DNA of 64,000 bases. It comes from Gammaproteobacteria bacterium. GTDB taxonomy: Bacteria > Pseudomonadota > Gammaproteobacteria > Burkholderiales > Rhodocyclaceae. The DNA is taken from NCBI GenBank assembly GCA_018825305.1, contig JAHJEO010000025.1:1-64000 (forward strand), written 5' to 3'. Below, piece after piece: positions 1 through 15,000 of this stretch (its first letter is position 1; each line of letters starts with the position of its first letter). Both the position numbers and the translations under genes were made by a program. The notes beneath the pieces are model-generated. The model was not told the origin of the DNA, searched no databases, and worked only from the letters and a program-made list of their open reading frames with translations.

Positions 1-3000
1 AGTGGAGGTCGGAACCTGGGGCTGAACGCCAAGGCCGACCACACCATGAGCACCGAAGTCACGGGCGGCGCAGCCGGGGCCAAAGTCTCGGTGACGCCGG
101 TGGCGGCGGTATCGATAGCGGTGAACACGACGACGGCGCGGGCGGGTGAATCGACGACCGCGCTGGGCTTGAGCGGCAAGCTGTCGGCCCACGCCGACCA
201 GACGGACAGCATTACAACCAAGGCGACCGGCCAGGCGCAGGGCGATGTTGCAGTCGGCGCTTCGTTGGCGGCAACGGTCGCGGTTGAAACCGTTACGGCG
301 AGCGTCGACCGGGATGTGAGTTCTTCCACCGCGATCGATCTGGGGGCGACCTCGGCATCGTCGGTGAGGACGGAGGCGGTGGCTGGCGCCAAGGGCGCGA
401 AGTCAGCCGCCAAGGATGCCGACGGCAACGAGACGCCGGAAGCCGGTACCACGGTCGACGAACAGAAGAAGACGCAGATCGACTCGGCCAAGAGCCGAAC
501 CGCCGAGACCAAGACGCTCGACACCGACAGCAAGACGCCGGCAGCCGAGACACCGGAGGTGAACAAGAGCGATACAACGGAAGTTAATAGTGACGGCCCA
601 CCGCAGAAGCCGACAGACCCGCCAACCAAGGACGACAAGAAGGAAGAATCGAAGAAGGTCAGCGTGGCGGCCGCCATCGGGGTCGGCGTCGTCGTCAATC
701 AGGCGCGGGCCACCATCGGCGGGGCGGGGCGCAGCGTAAGCACGACGGGCAATCTCGACGTCAAGTCCAGCACCGATACGAATTACAGCACCAAGGCGAC
801 CGGCGAGGCAGTGTCGGACGACATCGGTGTCGCCGCCGCGGTTGCCCTGACCGGAACGTTCAACAAGACCCAGGCCAACATCGCCGCCGGCACCAGCGTG
901 ATCCAGGCCGGCGACATCAACGTCCAGGCCACTGCAAAGCAGAATCGCGACGAAGCCTTCAGCCTCGACATGGGCGCCGAGGCAGTCTCCGGGGCAGGCG
1001 GCGGCGAAGTGGCGGTCGCCGGTTCTCTGGCCGTGGTCGGTAACTACAACGAGACGCGGGCATCGATCGACGAGGATGTCGACATCGGCACGAGCGGAGC
1101 GTCCGTTGGCAACGTCAGCGTCAAGGCCGATGAAACCAGCAAGATCGCCGCACGCGCCCGGGCCGGCACCCTGTCGCTCGGCGACAAGAGCAAGGCGGGC
1201 GTCGGCGCTTCCTTTGCCGCATTGCTTTCCTACAACCAGAACACGGCGGCGGTTGGCTACGACACCGATCCCGCTAACCCCGACGCCGAACCGGTCTCGA
1301 ACATCTACGCCAACTCGCTGACCGTGACTTCGACCAAGAACCGGGTCGACTTCGAATCGCCGCTCGACCAGATACCCAAGTCGTTCAGCGACGCCACCGC
1401 GCTCTTCAATGAAGTGAAGGCCTTCGATTTCGACCGGCTCGACCCGCTCAACTATCTCGGCTCGAACAACTACTACACCGAAGCGCTGGCCGGGGCCGCG
1501 GCCAAGGGCAACGCGGCGGTGGCGGGGGCGTTCGCGGTCAATCTGTTCATGAACAAGACCGAGGCCTACCTGGGCCAGAACGTCAAGCTCACCACCTCCG
1601 GCAGCCAGGCGGGAACGCATGCCGAAAAACTTGGCCTCGAAGTGGCGGCCAAGTCGGATACCCGCGCCATCGCGTTTGCCGGTGCCGTGGCCGGTGCCAA
1701 GAAGGCCGGGGTCGGCATCTCCAACACCGATATCATCAACTTCGACGAGACCAACGCGTCGGTTGGCAGCGGGTCGGTCGTAAAAGTCGGCGCTGGCGGG
1801 ACGGCGGCGGACAACGGCGTCAAGGTCAGCGCCGATGCCAAACAAGTCATCGCCAATGTGGCCGTGAGCGGCGGCGTGGGCACGGAGAGTACCGGCGTGG
1901 GCGGCGTGCTCGGCATCGACCTGTCCATGAACAAGGCGGAAGCCATGATCGCAGATGGTGCGACGGTTCAGGCGGAAGGGAACGTGACTGTCGCGGCGAC
2001 TAACGACAACACCTCGGTGATGATCGCCGGCGGTGTCGGCGCCGGCAAGGAAGCCGGCGTCGGTGGTGCGCTGGCGGCCAATGGCGTGTGGAACAGGACC
2101 TACGCGAGCATCGGCAAGGATGCAATCGTCGATGCGAAGAAAACCATCGCCGTCACGGCGGATGCAAACGAGACGGCGGTGAATGCGGTCATCGCCGGTG
2201 CCGGCGGCGGCAAGGCCGGGGTGGCCGGCGCCCTGTCGTTCAACGTCATCGTCGCGGATACCCAGGCCAGGGTCGGCGAGGGGGCGAAACTCAATACCAG
2301 TGCCGGCTTCGAGAATGCCGAGAAGGTTGCCATCACCGCGCGTGACGATACTGTCGTCGTCGGTGTGGCGGGCGGCGGCGCGGGTGGCGGCGATGCCGGC
2401 GTCGGCGCGGCGCTGGATACCACGGTACTGGTCAAGAAGGTGCAGGCTTATATTGCTGACGATACCGTGGCCGACGGCAAGGTCGCGACCGTCAAGGCGG
2501 ACAAGGAGGTTTCGATCGACGCCGCGGCGACCGACACCATCGTTTCCGTCTCTGCCGGCTTTGCCGGCGGCGGCAAAGCCGGGGTTGGCGGCGCGGTATC
2601 CGTCGGCGTGGTGGCGAACGATGTGCAGGCCTATGTCGGCAAGTCGGCGTCGGTCGATTCCGACGGCAACGTGCTGGTCAATGCCCAGGACGACATGACG
2701 GCGGTTCTGACGGCAGGGGCCGGCGCGGGCGGCGGCAACGCCGGGGTCGGCGGTTCGCTCGCGGTAGCCACCCTTATCGGCACGACCAAAGCCTATATCG
2801 GCGAGAGCGCCCAGGTCAATGCCCGTGGCCTAGGGGCTGCCAGCAGCGTCTATAGCGGCGAAACCGTGTTTTCCGACACGGAGTCGCAAGCCACGACATT
2901 CCTCGGCAAGAAAAAGGAAGACGCCAAGGGCCTTTCGGTCACTGCCTACAACAGGGAAAACCTGATCACCACAGTGGTCGGCGGCGCTGGCGGCGGCACG

Positions 3001-6000
3001 GCGGGCGTGGCGGCGACGGTTTCGGCCAACGTCATCGCCACCACGGCGGAAGCGTCGATCGGCCGCTCGGCCCGGATCAACGAAAACAACGCGACGGCCG
3101 GTGCGGAGCAGCAGGTCAGGGTCAAGGCCATCGACGAGACCCTGCTCGTCGATACCGCCGGTGCCGGGGCAGGCGGCGGCAGCGCCGGTGTCGGCGCAGC
3201 CGGCAACATCGGCGTCATCGCCAAGACGACCACGGCGAAGATCGGGACTTCCACCCTGGTCAATGCGAAGCAGGCGGTCGAACTCGATGCCGCATCGTCG
3301 GATGTGAGCGTTTCGACTGCCATCGGCCTCGCAGGCGGCGGCAGTGCCGGGGTCGGTGGTGCGGTAGGTGCGGTGGGTGTAGTCAATACCACCCAGGCTT
3401 ACATCGAGGATGCGACGTCGGCGGCCAATGCCGCCAAGGTCAATGTGTCGGGCGGAGATCTGGCTCTCGACGCCAACGAATTCTCGTCCGCATGGCTGAT
3501 CTCGGCTGGTGGTGGTGGCGGCGCGGCCGGGGTCGGCGGTGCACTGTCGGTGGGCGTCAATGCCAGCACGACAAAGGCGAAGATTGGCAACTATGCCGAG
3601 ACGAACGCATCGGGAACCACGGCAGTGCATGCGGATTCTGTCGAAAACATCAATACCGTCACCATTGCCGGTGCGGGCGGCGGATCCGCCGGCGTTTCCG
3701 GATCGATCGCCATGCACGTTGTGGTATCGAAGACCGAGGCCGGTATTGGCGACAACGCCAAGGTCAATCAGGTGGCCCCGGGCCAGAATGTGGACGTCAA
3801 GGCGACCGACAAGATCATCACCGTCGGCGCCGGCGGTGCCGGTGCGGGTGGTGGCGCGGCGGGCGTGGGTGGAACCGCCGATGTCACGGTTGTACTGAAT
3901 ACCACGTCCGCCTATATCGGCAACAACGCCTTGGTCGACGCCCAGAAAGACGTTAATGTCGAAGCGTCGTCCGAGAAATACGTGAACTCGGTGACCTTCG
4001 CCGGGGCGGGCGGTGGCGCAGCCGGCGTCGCCGGTGCCATCTCGGTCATTTCCGTCGGATCGCTGCTCGACGGCGAGGCGAAGAGCGGTTTGAGCACCGA
4101 GGACGAGAATGGCAACGCCACGACGATGCAGAGCCAGGCCGACGGTCAGACGACCAAGAGCGCCGTCGGCGACCAGCTTGGCACGTCCACCCAGTCTGCG
4201 GAAACAGCCGGCGTGCTGAACAGCAATGCGAGCAAGCTTGCCGTTGGCCAGTACATGGCAGACACAACCCCGATTCCGCTGAAGAATACCCAGGCGTTCA
4301 TCGGCCACGGAGCCGAAGTCAAGGCGGGCGAGAACGTCAATGTCTCCGCCAGGGACTCGACGCTGGCCATCGTCGCGGCGGGCGCCGGCGCCGGTGGCGG
4401 CGCGGCCGGAGTGGCCGGGACTGTCGGCGTCGTGCTGCTGCACGATTCCGCCGAAGCCTTCATAGCCGATGGCGCGAAAGTCGATGCCGGCAAGACGGTG
4501 AGCGTTGCAGCGCAGACATCCGAGAACGTGTTCAATGTCGGCGTCACCGGTGCCGGTGCCGGTGCCGCCGCCGTCAATGGCTCGATCGCGGTCAATGTCG
4601 TGACCTCCGATACTGCTGCCTATATCGGTGCTGCCGATGTCAACAAGGATGCGACCGCGGATGCGGCGAGTGCCGAGCAGTCGGTCGTCGTGAGTGCCGA
4701 CAGTGCCAGCAACATCGTCACCGTGGCCGGTTCCGGCGGTGGCGCCGGCGCGGCGGCGGTCGGCGGTGTGCTCAACGTCAATACCCTGAGCAAGAAAACC
4801 AAGGCTTATATCGGCGAGGGGGCGGACGTCGCCGCCGACAGGGATGTGAAGGTGCTGGCCAATTCCGCACAGAACGTCATCGGCGCGGGCATCTCCATCC
4901 ATGGCGCCGGTGCTGCGGCGGTCGGCGCGGTGGCTTCGGCCAATGTGGTGGCGAATACCACCGAGGCCTTCATCGGCTCGGCGCGGGACGATGACAGCAA
5001 GAGCGCGGCGGTGGTCGACTCGGACGGCAACGTGACGCTTTCCGCGGTCGACGACACGCTGGTCGTGGCTGTCTCGGCCGTGGGCAACGGTGCCGGGGCG
5101 GCTGGTGTTGGCCTCAATGTTGGCGCCAATGTCGTGTCCAGCCAGACCCGCGCCTACGTCGCCGATCTGAGCACGGTCAATGCGCGCGGCAATGCCGCTG
5201 GCAGCGAGGTTTATAGCGGCACGATAGACAACGCGACGCCTGCGGCACTGGCCGCAGTTCCTGGCGGTGGCTCCGGCGATATCGACCTCGATCGTGACGG
5301 CACGGTCGATGGCAGCGTCGCCGGCGATCCATCTTTCAACGTCAAGGCCGAGAGCGATGGCGGCGGCGATGGCGGCGCCGACGGCGCGGCAAATCCGGCC
5401 GGGGCCAAAGGCGCCGACGGCAGCGCCATCGCCGGTGCTTCCGGCGGGCTGGGCAGCAAGGGCAAGGAGACGGTCAGGGGCCTGTCGGTCGTCGCGCTTG
5501 GCAACGAGAAGATGGTTACGGCGACGATCGGCGTCGCCGGTGCCGGGGCGGCGGCCGTGACCGGTGCCGCCACCGCGAACGTGATCGTTTCCGAAACCGA
5601 GGCTTCCATCGGAAACGGGGCGAAGATCAATACCGTGGCCGGCGGGGCGGACCCGTCAGTGCGCGTGCGCGCAACCGACAATACCTTCATGGTGCAGACC
5701 GGCGGCACCGTTGCCGGCGCCGGCGCAGCCGCTGTCAGCGGCACGGTCAACACCGGCATCGTGGCCAAGAAGACCCATGCCAGCATCGGCGACGCAGACG
5801 TCAAGGCCAAGAATGTCGAGGTGAGCGCGGCAGCCAGCGAGGATATCTACAACCTGACCGCCAACGTCTCCATCGCCGGCGCCGCCGGCGTCGGGGCGGC
5901 GGTCGGGGTCAATGTCGTCACCAACGAGACGACCGCCAGCATCGGCGCCGGTGCCGATATCGATGCCAGCGGGGATATTCGTGTCAAGGCAGCACAGGAT

Positions 6001-9000
6001 TCGGCGATCAACCTCTACACCGTCGCCGGTGCCGGCGGCATTGTCGGCGTCAGCGGCGCGGCGTCCGTCGGGGTCATCGCCAACAAGACCCGGGCCTACG
6101 TCGAAGGTGCCGCCACACCCGTCGCTGCGGCAACCCTGAACGCATCTGGCACCACCGAGATCAAGGCGGAATCCACGGAAGACATCACCAGCGCAACCAT
6201 CAGCGCGGCAGGTGGTGGCGTCGGCGTTGCCGGCGCGGTTGGCGTCAAGGTCGTCGCATCCGAGACGGCGGCTTTCATCGGCGACAACACCCGCGTCAAT
6301 CAGGCGCGGAACGGCGCGGCACAGGATGTCGTCGTGACTGCGGCCGATACGGTCAGGCTCAGCGGTGGCGGCGGGACGGTCTCGTATTCGGGCATCGCCG
6401 GGGCCGGTGCGACGGCGGAAATCAATGTCGTCCGCAACACCACCACGGCCTATATCGGCGACGGGGTCGTGCTCGATGCCGATCGTGATGTGAGTGTCAC
6501 TGCGGCTGCGGTCAAGGATGTGCAGTCGGCGGCGGTCGCGGCTGCCGGCGGCGGTTCGGTCGGCATCGGCGGTGCGGTTTCGGTGGTCAGCATCGGTGCC
6601 AAGCTGGACGACGATTCCCAGGGCGGTTTGAGTTCATCTGGAACCAAGGGCGACACGGCGGCCTTCGTCGATGGCCAGATCAAGCAGGACAAGGTCAGCG
6701 GCGAACTGGGTGATTCCGAACATGTGCAGGGAACCAAGACGAATGTCTCCGGCCGGGTCGGCGGACTGGGCGTGGCGGGTGACCTGAACAGCACCTCCTC
6801 CAGTTCGCTCGACAAGACCCGCGCCTACATCGGTAGCGGCAGTCAGATCACTACGGGTCGCGACGTCAAGGTCACTGCCACCGACAAGATCAAGGTGGAT
6901 GTCAATGCCGTGGGCGCTGCCGGCGGATTCGTCGGCCTCGGTGGCGCTATCGGCGTGGCAACTGCCAATAGCACGACCGAATCCTTCATTGGTTCCGCAT
7001 CTCAGATCGACGCCGGCGGCGATGTCACCGTCGAATCCGCCGCCGGAAACGTCGACGCGAATGGTGCGCTGGTCCGCTCCGCCGCTGGTGCCGGCGGCGT
7101 GGTCGGACTGAGTGCGGCGGTGGCAGTGATGAATGATACGAGCACCACGAAGGCCTATCTGGGCAGTGGCAGCGAGATACGGAATGCGCAGACACTGACG
7201 GTAGCGGCCAACACGGAGCGCAAGGCGCGGGCGGAGGCCATCGGGGCCTCGGGTGGCGCGCTGGCGATCGGCGCATCGGTGGCGCGGGCCGGTTTCGACG
7301 GCAGCACCTCGACGTATTTCGAGAGCGGTGTCCGCGTCGGCAAAACGGGTGGGAAAACGGTCGACGCTGTCATCATCGACGCGACGGATGAATCGACCGC
7401 CATCGCCCTGGCCGTTGCCGGTGCCGCGGGCATTCTCGCGGGATCGGGCGCGGACGCCAGTGCAACCATGGATTCCGAAGTCAGCGCCGCCATGGGCAGC
7501 GGCGCGGATGTCGTCGCCCAGCAAAAAGTCGGCGTTGGCGCCACGGCGACGACACAGACCGATGCCCGCGCCATTGGCGTGAATATCGGCGCCGGCGCGG
7601 TCGGCGCTTCGCTCGCCAACGCGCGCTCGAATGCCACCGTTGCTGCAACACTGGGCACGGACAGCGAGATCACCGCGGCGAATCTTGACGTGTTGGCTAC
7701 CCGCAGCGTCGGCGCGTCGCCGACCGCGCTGGCGCGGGCGACCGGTGCCGCCGGCGGCCTGCTGCTGGGCGCCAATGCCACGCTGGCGAAAGCGGAAAGC
7801 ACCGGCAGCACCAGCGCCCTGGTCGGTGCGGACAGCACCCTGACCGTCAGCGGTGTCGCGACGGTCAAGGCCGACAGCAAGTCGCAGCAGACTTCGTCCG
7901 GCGAGGGGCTTTCCACCGGTTTCATCGCCGTTGGTGCCGATTACTCGTTTGCCAACTCCAATACCCTGACTCAGGTCACCTTGGGCGACGACGTCAAGGT
8001 CAGCGGTGGCACTTTGCAAGTGCTGGCGGATAGCGCGGACAGCAACTACGCCTACGGCGTGGCAGGCAGCGGCGGCCTCGCTTCAGCGCCGTTCTCTGCG
8101 GCCTCTACCACGAATACCAGCCAGACCTATGCGCGTACCGGCAGCGGCAATACTGTACGCAAGATCGATGTGGGATCGCTGCTGGTTTCCGCCAGCCACG
8201 ACGCCAACTTCGACAGCTGGATGGACAGCACCAACGCCTCGTTGCTCGGCGTCAGCGGCGCGCAGGCCAGCAACACCGTCAATACCCGTTCCGAGGCGCA
8301 CATCGGCACCAGCGGCCATATCGAAGCCGACAACATCACCCTGCAGGCCCATAACGATGTGCTGAAACATGCCACGGGTCAGATACCCGGCTTGTCGCGG
8401 AACGTGCCGACGTGGAACGTCAACTCCAGTTCCGGCGGCCTGGCCGATGTGCCGGCAGCGGCAAGCTCGACTACCATCGTCACCAATGCGCTGGTACAGG
8501 TTGGCGCCGGCGCGCACCTGGAACAGACCGGCAACCGCAACAGCCCGGGTGTGTACAACCTGGACGCATGGAACGACGTCACGGCAAGCGACAAGGTCAA
8601 GATGAGTTCGGGTGGCGCGATCTCCGCCGCGAGCGCGAAATCCGCCGTGCTGGCGGACACCAACAATGCCGCCGTCCGCATCGGCGACTTTGCCGAGATG
8701 AGCAGTGTCGGCGACATTGCGCTGGGTGCGCGGTCGGTTGCCGAGCTGAATGCCCAGGCCGCCGTGGACGTTTATGGCGCCGTCGGCGTGGCGCCTGCCG
8801 GCGAAAGTGCGGCAAGTTTCCTGGCGACCAACACCATCGACATCGGCGCCGGTGCGACGATGGAATCGCTGCGCGACATCAAGCTCGCTGCCGGAGCGAA
8901 CTCTTCCGGGAGCACTAACGACATCAGCACAACCGCCCGCACCGACGTCTACAACAACACCGCGATCCCGGTGAATCGCGATCCGGTCGCCGACGCCACC

Positions 9001-12000
9001 ATCGGCACCCACAGCCAGATCAACGTAGGCAGCGGCGCCGATATCGCTGCAGTGCGCAATGTTTCGCTGTTCGCCGAAGAAGGCGCGGCCAGCGCCTCCG
9101 GTGTCGGCATCGGCAAGGACATCTACCGCGAAGCGCTGGCGGCAGTGGCCAGTGCGGTCAGCGAAGCCTTCGGTGGCGATGAGGTTTCATTCGAGACCCG
9201 CACCGGCCGCTCGGTCAGGAACCAGAGCTCGGACGTCGCTGTGAATGGCGACGTTCGCGTCGGCATCCAGCGCAAGCAGGAACTCGTCATCGGGCCGGAT
9301 GGCACGCCAACCACACAGACTGATGGCATCTCGATCACCGCCACCGGCTTCAAGGACATTGCCGCCGACATCCAGTCGCGCATCAATGACCTGCAAAATC
9401 TGATTGCCGAGTACACCGTCGCTGACCCCTCGGCCGATGCCTCGATTGCCGTGGCGGCCTACGAGTCGGAAATCCGTTTCCTCGAGCGCAAGCTGAAGGA
9501 TCTCGGCATGGCGTCAGGAAAAGTCGCGGCGTCGTCCATCAGTCCCTTGCAGGCCGCGCAGCAGTCGGTCGCGGGCATGACCAGCAAGCGCGACAGCTAT
9601 GGCAGCGACAAGACGGATCTGGTGAATCAGAATTCGACATTGAATACCCAGATCACGAGTCACCAGTCGACGGTCACGACCAATGAAGCGACCATCGCCG
9701 CCAACAATACGACCATAGCCGGACTAGATACTGTCGACGATGCTGCCCAGATTGCCACCCTGACGAGTCAGAATGCGACCCTTGCCAGTCAGAATTCGAC
9801 GCTGCTCACTACAACGATTCCGGGATTGCAGGGACAGGTGGCGAGCAACAATACGGAAATTACCAGCCTGACCGGGAAGATCGATGGCCTCAACACGCAG
9901 ATCAGCAGCGTCCAGACGGATATCGCCAACAACGTCTACAGCAACACCCCCGCCAGCGGGCCGGTGGCGACGTTCCTGAGCATCAGCGATGCGGAGGCCC
10001 GGCTTGGCAACATCTATGTTCGCGGTGACCGCCTGCATGGTGCGGGAACGCTGGACGCGCCGGGAGATGCCGAGATCAAGATCACCAACAACGGACCGAA
10101 CTTCCTGGTGCTGAAGAATCTGACGATTCCGTCGGACGAGGGCGGCAAACTGTATTTCAACAGCGTGGACGTCAAGAGCAACGCCGAGATCAACAACGTC
10201 AACGGTACGGCCGGCGGCGCGGCGTTCAAGGTGTTTACGGCGGAAAGCCAGTTCGATTCCAGCGGCAACCCGGTGACTCCGGCCAAGCCGCGCATTCTGG
10301 TGGAGAGCAAGTACGATCCGCTCGATCCGCTGTACATCGCACAGACGCCGGCCAATACGCCGGCACTGGCACCTGACATCATCCTGCAGGGGGATATCAG
10401 CAACCTGCGCGGCCTGGTGAAAATCGACAGCGCCGCCGGCAGCATCCGCCTCGAACAGAAGCGCGACGGCGCCGGGAATTTGATCCTGCCGCCCGAGACG
10501 GCGAACGTCCGTGCCGACGATGTCCAGATCTCGACGCGTAACGGTGACTTCGTCCAGAGCTATACCGATACCTTCTACCACGTCGCCGGTGCGCCACTGA
10601 CCATCACCCCGGGCAATCCGGATCTGACGCCCGACACCAATCCCGCCAGGTTCGACACCATCGTGCGCACGCCGGAGAGCGCGGGTTCTGGCATCGTCGC
10701 CAACGGCAGCGTGCTGATCGCGGCACGCTACCTGAACATCAACGGCAACATCCAGAGCGGAATTCCCGAGTGGGGCGTGAGCGTTCCGGCGAATGCCACG
10801 GTGACGATAGGGGCTGGCAGCGGCACATTTGCCCAGGCTCAGGCGCATTACAACGCACTAGCGCCAGCGCAAAAGGCCGCGCTGGGCGCCGAGTATTACG
10901 CTGTCAGCGGCGCCACAGTGACCGGCCTGACGGGTAATGTGCAGGGCAACTGGGAAAAGATGACCGTCCGCTTCAACGCCAAGGAAAATCGCCTCGAACT
11001 GGGTGGGGTGCAGGTGCAGGGCGGCTACATCGAGTTGTTCGGCCAGATATTCAATACCAACCAGAGTGGCGGCGGCAAGCTGCGGGTGCTCGACGGTTAC
11101 GGCCAGATCAAGGTCGACAACCAGACCAGCCTGCCGCTGTGGGTCAATACGCTCGATACCGGCCGCGGCGTCAAGGGCGAGATCAACATCACCAACATCA
11201 CCGGCCTCGATGCCGACGGACGCCCGATCATCACGACCACGACCTACACCCGCGATCCGGGCGCATCAAGGACCGGCGGCTTCTACAATCCGACCAGCGG
11301 AGTGCGCTATGCCATGTCGGTCGGCAAGGACTACGGCAAGAAGGATAATTACCGCTACTCGACGGGGGCCATCATCGGCATCAAGGTCTTCCCGGAAAAC
11401 CTGGATGACTATTGGCTCAGCGGCGTTACCCTGGAAAACGACCCCTTGTCACAAGGCGAGTTTCTCGGCACCTTGCCAGGCTCCGGTAGCGCGCATTACT
11501 TCGCCCGCACCCAGGTCAAGACTACGTCGGGCGAGCCCGTCACAACCAAGGAATGGTTCGAGTGCAACTGGTGGACGTTGTGCGCCGTTGGTACCTACTA
11601 CAAGGAGTTCAACATCACGTCGGCGACCAAGACGGTCACGACGGACAGCGTCAGGGCCGACTACCCCATCGGCATCGAATACATCGGCTTCGATCAGGGG
11701 GCGGTCAATGTCAGTTCGACCGGCAACGTGGTGATGAACGCGTCGATCAACAACCGTGACGGCAATACCAGCGTTTCTTCCGTCGGTTCGATCACCCAGA
11801 ACGGCGATCTGCCGATCATCGGTGGCAACAATGTAACGCTGAGTGCCGGCACCGGCATCGGTGCCACCGCGCAGTCGCTGCTGGTCAACGTCAAGGCCGG
11901 GGGCAAACTCGATGCTATTTCGGCTGCCGGCGATGTCCGTGTCGGGCAGGTCGTCGGTGATCTGCTGGTCGGCACCGTTGGTGGCGCGGGCGTTGCCAAC

Positions 12001-15000
12001 GTGAAGCTGGAAGCCGATCGCAACTTGCTACCGTGGGACGTGGCTTCCTATGTGCAGGGCCAACGCGTCGAACTGCTCTCGCGTAATGGCGGCATTGGCA
12101 CCTTGAGCGACACGGTGAATGAGCCGTTGATCGTGCGCACCGGCTACACGACCAATCAGGCGCAATGGCCCAACAATGGCCTGATGGCCACCGCACGCGA
12201 CAACATCAATATCAGGAACGTGGCCGATCCGGGCAATGCGTCGCTCTATACCGGCAACCTGCTGCTGATCTCCGCGGAATCGCTGGCCGGCGACGTGCGC
12301 ATCGAGGCTGCCGGCGGGGTGATCGACAACAACCCCTACGCCACGACCGACACGCGCACCGAGCAGGAACTGGCGAACCTCTGGGATTCGCTGCGGCTGC
12401 GCGGTGCATTGGCCGTCGAGAAGGCCGACGAGGCTGTCGCGGCATTCGAGAACGGCAAGTCGAACAACTACCAGTTGTACTGGCAGTTGCGCAAGCGCCA
12501 GAGCGACCAGGGGGCGGCGTATGACCCGAACTTCCAGTACGCCGTCTCGCAGGCGGAGCACGATGCGCTCGCCGCTTCCGGCATGAGCGAAGGGCAGATA
12601 ACGGACTTCGCGGCCAACCGCACGACTCAGTACCATCAACTGAACGCCGAGGTCGGCGGGCTGACCGACACCTATGCCGCAGGTTTCCGCTATGAGGCGA
12701 CGGTCGAGGAAGAGACGCAGATACGCAAGGGGTCCTCGTGGACCGATGCGCAACTGGCATTGTCGGTCGGCGCCGGGCTGCTGAAGAACATCACTGACAC
12801 CGTCACCACCATCAAGGAGCCAAATGCCAAAGGCCGCAACATCACCCTGGTGGCCGGCTCCGACATCGGCTCGTTCAACGACCCGCTGACGATCGACCTC
12901 TCGGCCGGCCTGGATACGCTGACAACGGCACAAAAAGCGGCACTTGCCGCAGCCGAACGTGGCGATGCCACGCTGGCCGGCGACATCATCACCATCAACC
13001 AGCCGCGCCCGGTCAATGTGACGATCGGCAGCGGCGCACTGAATGCCACGGCCGCGACTGGACTCGCATTCATCGGCTCGGAACAGGATCTGCGGATCGA
13101 CCGCATCAGCGCAGCGGGCGACATCCGCATCAAGACTGCCGGCTCTCTGGTCAGCGCGGGGAGTGTGGCCGGTGCCGCCAATGTGATCGGCGGCAGCATG
13201 ATCCTCGAAGCCGCCAACGGTGGCATCGGTTCGGTTCCCGACGGCAACGGCGCAGTCGCGTCACCGTTGCGGATCAGCCCCGCAGTCAATGCCGGCGTGA
13301 TTGCCCGGGCGGCGAACGATATATGGATCGAAGCACCGAATGACCTCGCTGTCGACACGATGTTCTCGCGCGGCAACCTGAGACTTGACGCCGGCGGCTC
13401 GATTCTCGATTTCCATGGCGGAGAGTCGTCGATCGCGCCCGACAACAATCTGCGCAGCAACAGCATGTGGCTGACGGCGCTGGCAGGTACGATCGGTGCG
13501 CCTGGGAACCCGCTGGATGCCGGCGTCAATCCGGACGGGTTTATCACCGCTACCGCCAGCACGTTCGGCAACGGCGTTTATCTGAACGGGCCGTCCGGAG
13601 AGAACTTCAACATCGGATCGGTGACCTCCGGTGATGCCGTCGCACTGTCGTCGGCAACCGGTATGCAGATAGACGGGGCCGTGACCGGGCCGGGACCGAT
13701 AAGCCTGGTTGCCGGCGGCACCATGACCATGACACCGAGGGCGGACGTTCATGTCACGACGCTGGGCGTATTCCTGCGTGCCGGCGCCCTGACGATGCAG
13801 GACGCGGACCGGATGCAGGCCGAGGCGATGCCGGATGCGGACAAATTCAATGCCGGCGACGCGGCGCGGATGCTGGTCGATGTCGGCACCATCGACATCG
13901 AGACCGTCGGCGACGCGCTGATCACCGGCATCGAGACCGGCAATGGCACGGAAAGCGCCATACGCGTCGTCAGTACCGCCGGCCGGATTCTCGATAACGG
14001 CGACACGCGCCTCGACATCATCGCCGACACGCAACCGGCAGCGAAGCTGACGATCGATGGTGCCCTCGGCATCGGCGACGATCCGCTCGACGTGCGGCTG
14101 CTGAATCTCCAGGCGACGTCGGGCGGGGTGGTCGATCTTGCGGTCGCCGGGCCGGTCAACATCGTTTCTGTGCTGGCCGCGGATCGCGTTCTTTTCACGG
14201 CCGATGGCTCGATCACCGGCAACTCGATCAGCAGCACCGGCTTGGGTAGCGGGACTGATCAGACCATTTCGGTGACATCGGCTACGGGTACGCTAAGCCT
14301 CGCCAGCGTGAGCGGCACGACGGACATCGCCGTCGCCGGGCAAAGCGGCGTGGCCGTTGGCGTGCTGTCGAGCACAGGCGGAAGCGTTCTGGCCGCGGCC
14401 TCGACAGGCAATGTCCAGGTAGGCACCGTTACGGCGGATGCCGTGGCGCTCAGTGCGCCGGGCAGCGTTATCGCTGATGGCATCAACGTCGGTTCTTCGT
14501 TCCAACTCGCCGGCGGCAACATCGCGGCGACTGTCAACGGTGGTGCCGGAGCCGTCACTGGGTCAATTACCGGCTTTGCCGGCGGTATCGCCTCCAACGT
14601 CGACCTGACCCTGTCCGGTGCCGGCGGCTTCGTTCTCGACAATTTCTGGACGGCGTCGGCCAGCGTGGGCATTCCGGTCGGTACACTGGCAATCGGCAAT
14701 GCGATAATTCTCGATCAGGCGACCTTCGTGAATCCGCTGACTCTGCTGCTGGTGGATCAGAACAACAAGAGAATTCAACCAGCTGACATCCAGCTCTACT
14801 CGGGCGGCGATCCTTTCTCCATGTATCTGAGCGGCAACAGCCTTGAGACCAACACCTTCGTGATCCATCGCAGCCCGATGCACGAAGTCGTGACACCTTC
14901 CGGCACCAACACCAGCGTGGTCGAGCAGGGCGAGGCCATGTTGGCCAGGGTCGTCGTGCCGGCAGCGGACGATGAGCGCAGTAAGGGGGTTGCGGACAAT

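Noticed and set aside
2830-4902. 690-aa minus-strand ORF opposite the adhesin
   Set aside because: Shadow ORF of a high-GC repetitive gene; composition is the antisense image of the Gly/Ala repeats, no recognisable domain.
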